DNA of 64,000 bases from Gluconobacter aidae (GTDB lineage Bacteria; Pseudomonadota; Alphaproteobacteria; Acetobacterales; Acetobacteraceae). The stretch lies in assembly GCF_009547075.1 (NCBI RefSeq), contig NZ_WIPH01000006.1:55489-119488 (forward strand), in the 5' to 3' direction. This document shows positions 19,221-27,390 of this stretch, one piece after another; positions within the stretch are counted from its first letter, which is position 1; every line of letters begins with the position of its first letter. The notes below the pieces were generated by a model. It did no database searches. It was not told where the DNA came from and was given only the letters and a program-made list of their open reading frames with translations. Both the position numbers and the translations under genes were made by a program.

Positions 19221-19430
19221 TGTCGCCAGTGTAGCGGGTAGGGGAAAATCCGGCGAGGATGTTTTGCGGGTTTTGCGAACGGAACGTGAAACACGGCTGT
19301 CTGCAAGGGCTTGGGGCGTACGGAAAAGTCTCTGAAATATTTCGTAACCACATGGATGTGTCTGGTTGAAACCGCAATGTGTTGTATTGCTTGACCGGGG
19401 AGGGGTGTCTCCTTACCTTTTCCGGCAATC

Positions 19431-21062
19431 ATGCAGAAAACCAAGACACCTATCGCCCCGTCCCTCTCTCCTGACGCGCCGCTTCCGAAAGCATGGCCGT
19501 TCGATGAGGCACGAAAAATCACCGCGCGCATGGACGCGCGCGCTTCTGATGCTTCGAAGCAGGCTCCGGCCCTTCTGGAAACGGGCTATGGTCCGTCGGG
19601 TCTGCCGCATATCGGCACGTTTGGCGAAGTGGCGCGCACGACTTGGGTGCGTCAGGCCTATGAGGCGCTGACGGGCCGTCCGACGCGCCTGCTCGCGTTC
19701 TCCGATGACATGGATGCGCTGCGCAAGGTGCCGACCAATGTGCCGGAGCAGGACATGCTCGCGAAGCATCTGGGACTGCCGCTGACGCGGGTGCCTGATC
19801 CGTTTGGCGAATATGACAGCTTTGCCGCGCATAATAACGCGCGCCTTCGCCAGTTCCTCGACAGTTTCGGTTTCGATTACGAATTCGCTTCCGCCACGCA
19901 GTATTATACCAACGGTACGTTCGATGCGGCTCTGCGCCGCATGCTTGAAGTCCATGACGAAGTCGTGGCGACCATTATTCCGACGCTTGGTCCGGAGCGC
20001 CGTGCGACCTACTCTCCCGTTCTGCCGATCCATCCCGAGACCGGGCAGGTCATGCAGGTGCCGATCATCAAGGTCGATCCGGATGCCGGGACCGTTGTCT
20101 GGAAAGACGAGGCGGGCAAGACGTTCGAGACGTCCGTTCTGGGTGGTCATGCCAAGATGCAGTGGAAGGCCGACTGGGCCATGCGCTGGTATGCGCTGGG
20201 CGTGGACTACGAGATGTCCGGCAAGGATCTGATCGACAGTGTGAAGCTGTCCTCGAAGATCTGTCGTATTCTGGGCAAGGAGCCGCCTGCGGGTCTGACC
20301 TATGAGCTGTTTCTTGATGCGCAGGGGCAGAAGATCAGCAAGTCCAAGGGCAATGGCCTGTCGGTCGAGGAATGGCTGCGTTATGGCACGCCGGAAAGTC
20401 TGGCGCAGTACATGTTCCAGCAGCCGGCGCGGGCGAAGCGTCTGTTCTTTGACGTCATTCCGCGTGCGACGGATGATTACCTGACGCTCGTGCAGAAGGC
20501 CGGGACGCAGGAAGGGCCGGAGCTGATGGCCAATCCGGTGTGGTTCATCCATGGCGGAACGATCCGTCCGGAAGACACCAGCCCGGTGTCCTATACGGCG
20601 CTGCTGAACCTTGCGAACGTGGCGAATGCCGACAAACCGGAGACGCTGTGGAAGTTCCTGCGGCGCTATGATCCGACGCTCTCGCCCGAGACGCATCCGT
20701 ATGTGGACCGGCTCGTGCACTGTGCGCTGACCTATTTCAAGGAGCAGGTTTACCCCAACAAGACCTATCGTGCGCCGACAGAGACCGAGCGGAAGGGGCT
20801 CGGGGATCTGGCGGACGAACTGGCGAAGCTGGCGCCGGACACACCGCCGGGTGAGGTGCAGGATGTGGTGTTCGAAGTGGGCAAGCGCTATTTCGCCAAG
20901 CCGGAACTGCGGTCCTGGTTCGGGTGTCTGTATGAAGTGCTGCTCGGACAGACCGAAGGGCCGCGCTTCGGGATTTTCGCGTCCCTGTTCGGGCTGCCGG
21001 AGACGGTCGGCCTGATCCGGGATGCTCTCGCGCGGCCTGTCGAAGAGCCTGTGCAGGACTGA
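19431..21062 (+). CDS. lysS: lysyl-tRNA synthetase, class I
   Basis: Charges tRNA-Lys with lysine. This is the class I type, related to archaeal enzymes, not the usual bacterial class II. GPSGLPHIGTFGEVARTTWV (about residue 52-71) carries the HIGH motif as HIGT, and KISKSKGNG at residue 301 is the KMSKS loop. QYYTNGTFDAALRRMLEVHD and WAMRWYALGVDYEMSGKDL are also characteristic. Length 543 is normal; several alphaproteobacteria use this form. No strong ribosome site precedes the ATG. The gene directly downstream is an MprF-like protein three bases away, which may be functionally connected because MprF proteins use lysyl-tRNA. Confidence 0.97.
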   Translation: MQKTKTPIAPSLSPDAPLPKAWPFDEARKITARMDARASDASKQAPALLETGYGPSGLPHIGTFGEVARTTWVRQAYEALTGRPTRLLAFSDDMDALRKVPTNVPEQDMLAKHLGLPLTRVPDPFGEYDSFAAHNNARLRQFLDSFGFDYEFASATQYYTNGTFDAALRRMLEVHDEVVATIIPTLGPERRATYSPVLPIHPETGQVMQVPIIKVDPDAGTVVWKDEAGKTFETSVLGGHAKMQWKADWAMRWYALGVDYEMSGKDLIDSVKLSSKICRILGKEPPAGLTYELFLDAQGQKISKSKGNGLSVEEWLRYGTPESLAQYMFQQPARAKRLFFDVIPRATDDYLTLVQKAGTQEGPELMANPVWFIHGGTIRPEDTSPVSYTALLNLANVANADKPETLWKFLRRYDPTLSPETHPYVDRLVHCALTYFKEQVYPNKTYRAPTETERKGLGDLADELAKLAPDTPPGEVQDVVFEVGKRYFAKPELRSWFGCLYEVLLGQTEGPRFGIFASLFGLPETVGLIRDALARPVEEPVQD

Positions 21063-21065
21063 GCC

Positions 21066-23198
21066 GTGGGCATGCCCGGAGATAACAGGCCGCAGGATGT
21101 TCAGGTGTCTTCCGTGATGGAAGAGCAGAGCCTGTCTGTGGATGTAGGGGCGGCTGACGGGACATGTGCGGAGACCGGGCAGCGGAAGCGGCGGTGGCAG
21201 GTGTTCATGTCCCGTGCGCCCGCTCTCGTGGGGCTGGTCCTGCTGGTGGCGGCGGTCGTCGTCATCTGGCGGGAACTGCGGCATCTGTCGCTGCATGATA
21301 TCACCACGAGCCTGAGCGCCATTCCGGATTCCGCATTGCTGGCGGGTGGGGCGGCGACGGTCCTGTCGTATTTCATCCTGTCTTTCTATGACCGGCTGGC
21401 CTGTCTGCATGTCCGGGCGAAGGTGTCCTACCAGCGCTCGGCCTTTGCGGCGTTCTGCTCTTATGTGCTGTCCCATAATCTGGGATGTGCGGCGATTTCC
21501 GGGGCGGCGGTGCGTTTTCGGCTCTATCGGAGCTGGGGCGTGGCGCCGGGGGCGATTGCGCAGATCATTGCGTTCTGCTCGGCGACCTATCTGCTGGGGA
21601 CGATGGCGCTGATTGGCGGCATCCTCATCATCGAGCCGCATGCCGTACCGGTTCTGTCCCATCTGCCGGAGTTCCTGCTCCGTCTGGCGGGGCTGGCGCT
21701 GTGGGGGGTACTGCTGGCTTATGTGCTGGTGGCGCGCGTCCGGCGGCATGTGCGGATCTGGAAATATGAGATCGAGCTTCCGGGGTCGGGTATTGCGATT
21801 GCGCAGATCGCGGTCAGTGCGGCGGATATGGCGGCGACGGCGCTGATTGCGTATTGCGTGCTGCCTCCGCTTCCGCCCGAGGCGCATTTCGGATTCGGGA
21901 CGTTTCTTGCGATCTATCTGGCGTCCTATACGGCCGGGCTCATGGCCAGTGTGCCGGGTGGTCTTGGCGTTTTTGACGGGGCCATGCTGCTGGCGTTGCA
22001 GGCCTATCTGCCGGCGTCGCAGATCATGGGCGCCATCCTTGTTTTCAGGCTTTTCTATTACATCATTCCACTGCTTCTCGCGGGGCTGATGTTCGCGGGG
22101 CATGAGCTGTTTCTGCGCGGCGAACAGGCTCTGGTTTCGGCCGGGCAGACGCCGCGACGGGTGCGGCCAAGTCAGGTCATTCGGGAGTCGGAAGCAGATT
22201 TTTCCGTGGCCGTGGCGACGAGTGTTCAGGCGGTTGTGGGCATTCTGCTTGTACTTTACGCGCTTGTGGCGGATCTGCCGCCGCTTCAGACATCCCTTGG
22301 GGCGGCTGTGTCACAGATCGCGGATCTGCTTCTGACGGTGGCGGGTGTCGGGCTGGTGGCGCTGTCCTGGGGGCTGTCGCAGCGCGTGGCGTTGGCCTGG
22401 AAATTTTCCCTCGGGATGCTGGCTTCGGCGGCTCTGCTGCTGATGCTGCGTCATGCGCCGTGGGAAGGGCCGGTGGTCATCATCCTCGTGATGCTGCTGC
22501 TGCTGCCGTTCCGGAACTGCTATTATCGCCGGGCGCATCTTCTGGCCGCACCGCTGACGCCGTCGATGCTGGCGCCACTCTCGCTGTGGGGGCTCGGGCT
22601 GCTGGGGGTAGGGTGGGTTGCTGTGCAGCGGCATCTCGGGCCGATCTGGTGGCGGTCGATGATCTATGACGCCCATACGGCCGTCGGGCGCTGGTTTCTG
22701 GGATTTTCGGCACTGTGCGGGTTCTATGCCCTGTGGCGCGGGATGCGGAGGACACGGATCCGGTTCGAGGCCTGGACCGCCGAGAATGCGCATCGCTATC
22801 ACAGTCTGGCTCATGCACTGCCACAGTTGGGCGCGTGCCGTCCGACCGGGCTGTTGCTGGATGAGGCCGGGCGTGCGGCCATTCCGTTCCTGCGGACGGG
22901 GCAGTTCATCATCGGGCTGGGTGATCCGGCCGGTTCTGAACGAAACTATGTTGCGGCAATCTGGCGGTTGCGGGATCTGGCGTTGCAGGAAGGGTGCAAG
23001 CTCGCCTTCATACAGGTTGGCCAGTCGCTGATGGCCGTCTATAACGATCTGGGACTGACGGTCTGTCCAGACAGGACGGCCGGGACGGTGTGCTGTTTTT
23101 CCGAGGATTATCGGATGCTGCGGGCTTTTCTGAAAGGTGAGGAACGGCTGGCACGCAAGCGCCAGCCACAGGCTGCGTCAGGTCTGACCGGCTCATGA
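21066..23198 (+). CDS. MprF-like integral membrane protein with shortened C-terminal domain
   Basis: A 710-residue protein whose first 560 residues have about 13-14 membrane helices in the arrangement of MprF, including the flippase-type motif SVPGGLGVFDGAMLLALQA. The soluble end (about 150 residues) contains ACRPTGLLLDEAGRAAIPFL, FIIGLGDPAGSERNYVAAIW and FIQVGQSLMAVYNDLGL, matching only the first GNAT half of the DUF2156 domain; the second half, which in characterised MprF forms the catalytic lysyl-tRNA part, is absent. It may be a lipid flippase or a degenerate synthase. A GTG at 21066 is used; ATG 21072 or ATG 21117 are alternatives. Coupled to lysS. Confidence 0.75.
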   Translation: MGMPGDNRPQDVQVSSVMEEQSLSVDVGAADGTCAETGQRKRRWQVFMSRAPALVGLVLLVAAVVVIWRELRHLSLHDITTSLSAIPDSALLAGGAATVLSYFILSFYDRLACLHVRAKVSYQRSAFAAFCSYVLSHNLGCAAISGAAVRFRLYRSWGVAPGAIAQIIAFCSATYLLGTMALIGGILIIEPHAVPVLSHLPEFLLRLAGLALWGVLLAYVLVARVRRHVRIWKYEIELPGSGIAIAQIAVSAADMAATALIAYCVLPPLPPEAHFGFGTFLAIYLASYTAGLMASVPGGLGVFDGAMLLALQAYLPASQIMGAILVFRLFYYIIPLLLAGLMFAGHELFLRGEQALVSAGQTPRRVRPSQVIRESEADFSVAVATSVQAVVGILLVLYALVADLPPLQTSLGAAVSQIADLLLTVAGVGLVALSWGLSQRVALAWKFSLGMLASAALLLMLRHAPWEGPVVIILVMLLLLPFRNCYYRRAHLLAAPLTPSMLAPLSLWGLGLLGVGWVAVQRHLGPIWWRSMIYDAHTAVGRWFLGFSALCGFYALWRGMRRTRIRFEAWTAENAHRYHSLAHALPQLGACRPTGLLLDEAGRAAIPFLRTGQFIIGLGDPAGSERNYVAAIWRLRDLALQEGCKLAFIQVGQSLMAVYNDLGLTVCPDRTAGTVCCFSEDYRMLRAFLKGEERLARKRQPQAASGLTGS

Positions 23199-23208
23199 GC
23201 GCAGGTTT

Positions 23209-23910
23209 ATGAGTCTGGCGCCCGGGCTGGGGAATACGCTCAGCAGTTGGTTGATTGCCTTTCCGGCGCTCTTCTCGATCATCAATCCTCTCGGAGCGTC
23301 CCTGATCTTTGCTCAGGCGACGGAAGGGCGTGATCGCCGCGAGGTTGTCGAGCTGGCGCGTCAGGTGGCGCTGAATTCGCTGGGCATCATGCTGGTGTCC
23401 ATCTGGTTCGGGAGCTGGATCCTCGGTTTCTTCGGGATTTCGATCAATGCGCTGCGGATTACGGGCGGGCTGGTTGTGGCGTCGCGTGCCTGGCTGATGC
23501 TGTTGCAGCCCGAAACGTCCGAGGCGCGCAAGGAAAAGCAGGCGCTACAGGGTGGCCGGACGGTGACGACGCCCGATTTGCGGGAAACGGCGTTCTTTCC
23601 ACTGGCCATGCCGTTTACGGTGGGGCCGGGCAGCATTTCCGTAGCCATCGCGCTCAGTTCATCCACGCCGCCGAACATGCCCACTGCTGACTATTATGTC
23701 GGCGTATCGGCTGCCGCGACGACCATGGCGGTTGTGGTGGCGGTCGTTTACGCTTATGCGGAGCGGGTTGTCGCGATGCTGGGTGTAACGGGAACACGGA
23801 TTGTCAGCCGGCTTGCGGCGCTGATCCTGCTGGCGATCGGGGTGCAGATTCTGGCGTCGGGCGTGGAAGGGTTCCTTGTCGAGGCGCTGAAGCAGGCCAA
23901 GGCCGCCTGA
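23209..23910 (+). CDS. MarC family integral membrane protein
   Basis: A 233-residue protein with six predicted membrane helices. LFSIINPLGASLIFAQATEG near the N-terminus and PFTVGPGSISVAIAL in the second half are the two inverted-repeat hallmarks of the MarC/NAAT family, whose physiological substrate is unresolved in most bacteria (an early link to multiple antibiotic resistance was withdrawn; some members are reported as amino acid transporters). It follows the MprF-like gene by 10 bases and probably shares its transcript. Its stop abuts the stop of the converging glycosylase gene with no spacer. Confidence 0.92.
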   Translation: MSLAPGLGNTLSSWLIAFPALFSIINPLGASLIFAQATEGRDRREVVELARQVALNSLGIMLVSIWFGSWILGFFGISINALRITGGLVVASRAWLMLLQPETSEARKEKQALQGGRTVTTPDLRETAFFPLAMPFTVGPGSISVAIALSSSTPPNMPTADYYVGVSAAATTMAVVVAVVYAYAERVVAMLGVTGTRIVSRLAALILLAIGVQILASGVEGFLVEALKQAKAA

Positions 23911-24516
23911 TCAGTGCTCCGCCAGTATCGCGTGAACGCGCTTACGCAGGGCGGGAATGACCTCCTCCTGAAACCACGGCGCTTTTCTTTCCCAGACGCC
24001 AGTGCGCCATGAGGGGTGGGGGAGGGGAAAATATTCCGGCAGGTAATCCCGGAAATTCCGGACGCGTTCCGTGACTGAACCGCGCCCCAGAACATGGTTC
24101 TGGGAATAGCTTCCGACGAGCAGCGTCAGGCGGATATCCGGCATGAGGGAAAGGACGCGACGGCGCCACAGCGGGGCGCATTCCGGGCGGGGCGGGTTGT
24201 CGCCGCCTTTGGGAAGGCGTCCGGGATAACACAGGCCCATCGGAAAAATGGCGATCTGGCGCGTGTCATAAAAAACGTTTTCTGAAATGCCGAGCCAGTC
24301 GCGAAGGCGGTTACCGGAAGGGTCATAGAAGGATTTTCCGGCGATATGGGCCTTGGTGCCGGGAGCCTGGCTGGCGATCAGGATCCTTGATGTGGCGGAA
24401 GCATGGATCAGGGGTCTGGTGCCGAGCGGGAGATGGGCCTCGCAGACCCGGCAGGCCCGGACTTCCGTGAGGAGCGCCTCGAGGCGCTCCTCGGGTGACG
24501 GAACAGGCAAGGTCAT
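23911..24516 (-). CDS. uracil-DNA glycosylase family protein, iron-sulfur type
   Basis: Predicted base-excision repair enzyme of the family 4/5-like UDG superfamily (201 residues). Four cysteines at residues 22, 25, 96 and 113 (CRVC, then a CYPG..PEC pair) fit a 4Fe-4S site. ILIASQAPGTKAHIAGKSFY is motif 1 with the Gly-Thr element, and HPSWRT near the C-terminus is motif 2. The subgroup (often annotated simply as uracil-DNA glycosylase family) has little experimental work, so substrate preference is uncertain. The start at 24516 follows AGGAAG and overlaps the thpR stop by four bases. Confidence 0.85.
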   Translation of the reverse strand: MTLPVPSPEERLEALLTEVRACRVCEAHLPLGTRPLIHASATSRILIASQAPGTKAHIAGKSFYDPSGNRLRDWLGISENVFYDTRQIAIFPMGLCYPGRLPKGGDNPPRPECAPLWRRRVLSLMPDIRLTLLVGSYSQNHVLGRGSVTERVRNFRDYLPEYFPLPHPSWRTGVWERKAPWFQEEVIPALRKRVHAILAEH

Positions 24517-25076
24517 TCTTCCTCGGGGATCAGCGGCATTTCCGGCTGCCAGGCGTATTCTTCGCGGGGGACATAGACGTGTTCGCCCAGACTTCGCAGA
24601 CTCTCGAAGAGTGTAACATGCTCTACGGACATGGGTTTGCTGCGGAAGAGATTGTGTCGCTGGACCCATTTGATGGCGTCGGCCCGCTGGTTCGGGAAAA
24701 AATGCCCCAGAGTGATGGCGGGCTGGAAGCGGCGCTTGGCTGGAGGGCATCCGGCGCGGCGAAGGGCGCTTTCGATCTGGGACTGCAACGCATCCAGCTG
24801 GCGGGTGCGCTCGACCCCGATCAGGAGACTGTCCGCCGTGAGACCTTCACGAATGTCGGCCTTAGCGAGAGAAAGCTCGAAAGGCTGCCAGGCGAGGCGG
24901 GAGAGGGCGAGATCAATTTCCTCCAGCCGGTGCCGGTCCGTGATCTCTCCGATGAAGCGGAGGGTGATGTGATGGTTTTCGGCTGGAACCCATTGCACGC
25001 CAGGCATGGAACCGCGCATCAGCGCAAGCGTTTCCCGGACATTGGCAGGAAGGTCGAGTGCGACAAAAAGTCTCAA
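24513..25076 (-). CDS. thpR: RNA 2',3'-cyclic phosphodiesterase
   Basis: Two-histidine phosphoesterase (LigT family) that opens 2',3'-cyclic phosphates at RNA ends. The paired catalytic motifs are HHITLRFIG (about residue 41) and HVTLFES (about residue 149). The N-terminus MRLFVALDLPANVRETLA is typical, and 187 residues is the expected length. It is the first gene of a two-gene unit with the glycosylase (ATGA overlap). No RNA ligase is adjacent. Confidence 0.93.
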   Translation of the reverse strand: MRLFVALDLPANVRETLALMRGSMPGVQWVPAENHHITLRFIGEITDRHRLEEIDLALSRLAWQPFELSLAKADIREGLTADSLLIGVERTRQLDALQSQIESALRRAGCPPAKRRFQPAITLGHFFPNQRADAIKWVQRHNLFRSKPMSVEHVTLFESLRSLGEHVYVPREEYAWQPEMPLIPEEE

Positions 25077-25191
25077 GAGGCTCGTTTCCCATGAAAAAGA
25101 AGTAAGGGACCGCGGAGTATTCTTGACCCTTGCGGCAAAAACCCCACATTCAGTCTGAGTGTACGGACGGCCCTCCCGGGTTCGTCAAGCG

Positions 25192-25206
25192 CCCTTTTCG
25201 AAAGGG
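25192..25206 (+). promoter_or_regulatory. hairpin in the 5' leader of the Bax-inhibitor-1 gene, possible ybhL-type motif
   Basis: CCCTTT (25192-25197) and AAAGGG (25201-25206) form a stem with a TCG loop, 21 bases before the ATG and just ahead of the ribosome site. A conserved RNA leader (the ybhL motif) is known before BI-1/ybhL genes in alphaproteobacteria. The match cannot be confirmed by eye. Confidence 0.3.
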
Positions 25207-25227
25207 TATCTCATTGGAAAAGGTGTC

Positions 25228-25998
25228 ATGGCTTTCAATACCAACTTCAGCAGAGCCGGTGTACAGGCCGGAGCCGGCAGTCTAGATGCCGGGCTCCGTG
25301 CTTATATGTGCCGGGTCTTCAACTGGATGGCGCTTGGCCTGGTGATCACGGGGCTGGTCGCCTATGGCGTGGCGCAGACATCCCTGCGCGCGCTCTTCTT
25401 CCATCTGGCAGAGATGCCGAACGGGGCCATCGTCCTGCGTCCGACCCTTCTGGGTGGGATCAGCATCTTTGCGCCGCTTGTGTTCGTGATGGTCCTGTCC
25501 TTCGGGGTCAACCGTCTGTCCCGTCCGGCCGTGCAGGGGATCTTCCTGCTGTTCAGTGCGGCGATGGGGGCGAGCATGGCCAGCCTTCTGCTGAGCTATA
25601 CAGGCGTTTCCGTGGCCCGGACCTTTTTCGTGACGGCCATTACATTCGCCGGAATGTCGCTGTGGGGATACACGACGGGAGCCAATCTTGTTCGACTCGG
25701 TTCCTTCCTGTTCATGGGATTGATCGGGATCATCCTGGCGTCCGTGGTGAACATTTTCATGCACAGTTCGCCGCTTGCCATGCTGGTTTCCGTAATAGGC
25801 GTGGGGCTTTTCACCTTACTGGCGGCGTATGACACGCAGCGTATCAAGATCACGTACCAGCAGTACATGGCTTATGCTGGTCCAGAAGATGTCGCGAAGC
25901 TGAGTGTCTATGATGCGCTGACGATGTATCTCAATTTCGTGAACCTGTTTCAGTTCCTGATCCAGTTCATGGGAGTTCGCTCCGGTAACAACGACTGA
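25228..25998 (+). CDS. Bax inhibitor-1/YccA/YbhL family membrane protein
   Basis: A 256-residue protein with seven predicted membrane helices. AYMCRVFNWMALGLVITGLV (first helix), the central TGVSVARTFFVTAITFAGMS segment, and the C-terminal LLAAYDTQRIKITYQQY followed by DALTMYLNFVNLF with a conserved acidic residue are hallmarks of the BI-1 family (calcium-leak or stress-related in other organisms). ATG 25228 follows GGAAAAGG. It is monocistronic and ends in a strong terminator. Role here is unknown. Confidence 0.93.
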   Translation: MAFNTNFSRAGVQAGAGSLDAGLRAYMCRVFNWMALGLVITGLVAYGVAQTSLRALFFHLAEMPNGAIVLRPTLLGGISIFAPLVFVMVLSFGVNRLSRPAVQGIFLLFSAAMGASMASLLLSYTGVSVARTFFVTAITFAGMSLWGYTTGANLVRLGSFLFMGLIGIILASVVNIFMHSSPLAMLVSVIGVGLFTLLAAYDTQRIKITYQQYMAYAGPEDVAKLSVYDALTMYLNFVNLFQFLIQFMGVRSGNND

Positions 25999-26028
25999 GA
26001 TTACTATCTTCGCGATATTGGAGATCCT

Positions 26029-26066
26029 GAAAGGGGCGGCAGTCGATGCCGCCCCTTTCTGTTTTT
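26029..26066 (+). terminator. Rho-independent terminator of the BI-1 gene
   Basis: GAAAGGGGCGGCA (26029-26041) pairs with TGCCGCCCCTTTC (26047-26059), a perfect 13-base stem with a 5-base loop, followed by G and five T. Confidence 0.93.
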
Positions 26067-26462
26067 GGACCAAAAAAGTCTTGAATTATTTCCACGAATT
26101 CTAAATGAGTTTACATTAAAAATCGGTAACATTCATATTTAATGAAAGTCGTAATTAGATCAAATGTGGCGAAAAACAGCCATTTCGCTCTGGCGTCCAT
26201 TTTGGGGGAGTGCTCACGAAATCCGTGATAAGCCTTGTCTTTGAGGCGATTCAGGCGGAAAAAACCTGAGGAACCGGGACAGCCGTGTCCCATGCTGAAT
26301 GAATTTCAGGGTCGGATCTTTGATCCGGTTCCTGACGTCAGGATACGAACGAGAAAGGTAGCAGACTATGGCAGCGTTCGGCGGCACTGATGCGGACCTT
26401 ATCGTGTCAAACCGTTTCCCGGCGACTACTGCAAGCCGGAACGGATGATGAAAGCAGGACCG
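26067..26462 (+). promoter_or_regulatory. long 5' region of the cyo operon with stacked hairpins
   Basis: About 400 bases with no recognised gene except a possible short leader frame. The first part is A+T-rich and likely holds the promoter; TTTACA and TCATAT with 17 bases between lie around 26110-26138 as one candidate. From 26251 come consecutive hairpins: TCAGG/CCTGA (26251-26269), GGGACA/TGTCCC with a GCCG loop (26276-26291), and CGGATC/GATCCG with a TTT loop (26313-26327), then the perfect palindrome CCTGACGTCAGG (26331-26342). This density suggests a structured regulatory leader. Confidence 0.4.
26368..26448 (+). CDS. possible 26-residue leader peptide before cyoA
   Basis: ATG 26368 is preceded by AAAGG at a suitable distance and opens 26 codons (starting MAAFGGTDADLI) ending in a TGA that overlaps the upstream candidate cyoA start ATG 26445 in the ATGA manner typical of translational coupling in this window. 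There is no similarity to a known peptide. It may be chance. Confidence 0.25.
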   Translation: MAAFGGTDADLIVSNRFPATTASRNG

Positions 26463-27383
26463 ATGAAAAAACTCTGGCGATATCTCCCAGCGTTGCCGGC
26501 GCTGATGCTATCGGGTTGTACGGTTGATCTGCTTCAGCCGCGCGGCCCGGTCGCAGAAATGAACCGCGATGTCATGGTGGCGGAATTCGTCATCATGATG
26601 CTGGTCGTGGTTCCCACCTGCGTCGCGACGCTTTATTTTGCGTGGAAGTATCGTGCTTCCAACAAAGAGGCCGAATACCTCCCGACCTGGGATCATTCGA
26701 CCGCAATCGAATATGTTATCTGGGGTGTTCCCGCCATCCTGATCGCCCTTCTGGGTGCTATCAGCTGGTGGAGCACACATGCTTATGATCCGTACCGCCC
26801 GCTTCAGACGGCTGACAACGTCAAGCCCCTGAATGTCCAGGTGGTCTCTCTCGACTGGAAGTGGCTGTTTATCTATCCGGACCTGGGGATCGCGACGATC
26901 AACCAGCTGGATGTTCCCACGAACACGCCGCTGAACTTCCAGATTACTTCTGACACCGTCATGACGTCGTTCTTCATCCCGCGTCTGGGATCGATGATCT
27001 ACTCCATGCCTGGTGAACAGACCCAACTGCATCTGCTTGCAAGTGAATCCGGGGATTACCTGGGTGAGGCTTCACAGTTCAGCGGTCGTGGTTTCTCGGA
27101 TATGAAGTTCCGTACCCTCGCCATGGATCCGGCTCAGTTCAACGACTGGGTTGAGAAGGTGAAGAGCGGAAGCGAAAATCTCGACGACACCACATACCCG
27201 AAATATGCTGCACCGCAGGAAGCTGCACCGGTACAGTATTTCGCGCATGTCCAGCCGGATCTCTTCGACGGCATCGTTGCCAAGTATAACAACGGCATGA
27301 TGGTGGACAAGAAGACGGGCAAGGTCATGCACATGCAGTCTGCTTCCAACGCTGCACCGTCCGACACTGGCATGAAGGAATAA
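26463..27383 (+). CDS. cyoA: cytochrome bo3 ubiquinol oxidase subunit II
   Basis: Subunit II of the proton-pumping quinol oxidase. The lipoprotein signal [19 protein letters not shown] leads to an acylated cysteine, followed by two membrane helices (about 40-60 and 80-105) and a periplasmic cupredoxin domain. The CuA cysteines and other ligands of cytochrome c oxidases are absent ([20 protein letters not shown]), as expected for a quinol oxidase. I chose ATG 26463 for the clean signal peptide; ATG 26445 would add six residues. First gene of cyoABCD. Acetic acid bacteria use this enzyme as a main terminal oxidase for the rapid quinol turnover of their membrane dehydrogenases. Confidence 0.96.
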   Translation: MKKLWRYLPALPALMLSGCTVDLLQPRGPVAEMNRDVMVAEFVIMMLVVVPTCVATLYFAWKYRASNKEAEYLPTWDHSTAIEYVIWGVPAILIALLGAISWWSTHAYDPYRPLQTADNVKPLNVQVVSLDWKWLFIYPDLGIATINQLDVPTNTPLNFQITSDTVMTSFFIPRLGSMIYSMPGEQTQLHLLASESGDYLGEASQFSGRGFSDMKFRTLAMDPAQFNDWVEKVKSGSENLDDTTYPKYAAPQEAAPVQYFAHVQPDLFDGIVAKYNNGMMVDKKTGKVMHMQSASNAAPSDTGMKE

Positions 27384-27390
27384 CCGACAG

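Noticed and set aside
16566..19241. Long plus-strand frames opposite the XPD-type helicase gene
   Set aside because: They lack domains and overlap all helicase motifs on the other strand; Gly/Arg-rich composition is typical of shadows.
19413..22103. Very long open frame on the minus strand opposite lysS and the MprF-like gene
   Set aside because: Composition (Arg/His/Gln-rich, low complexity) is that of a reverse-strand shadow in G+C-rich DNA; the plus-strand frames carry clear family motifs. The same applies to long frames opposite cyoB-cyoC (27412-30111), ppk (48404-51136) and guaA (61856-63580).
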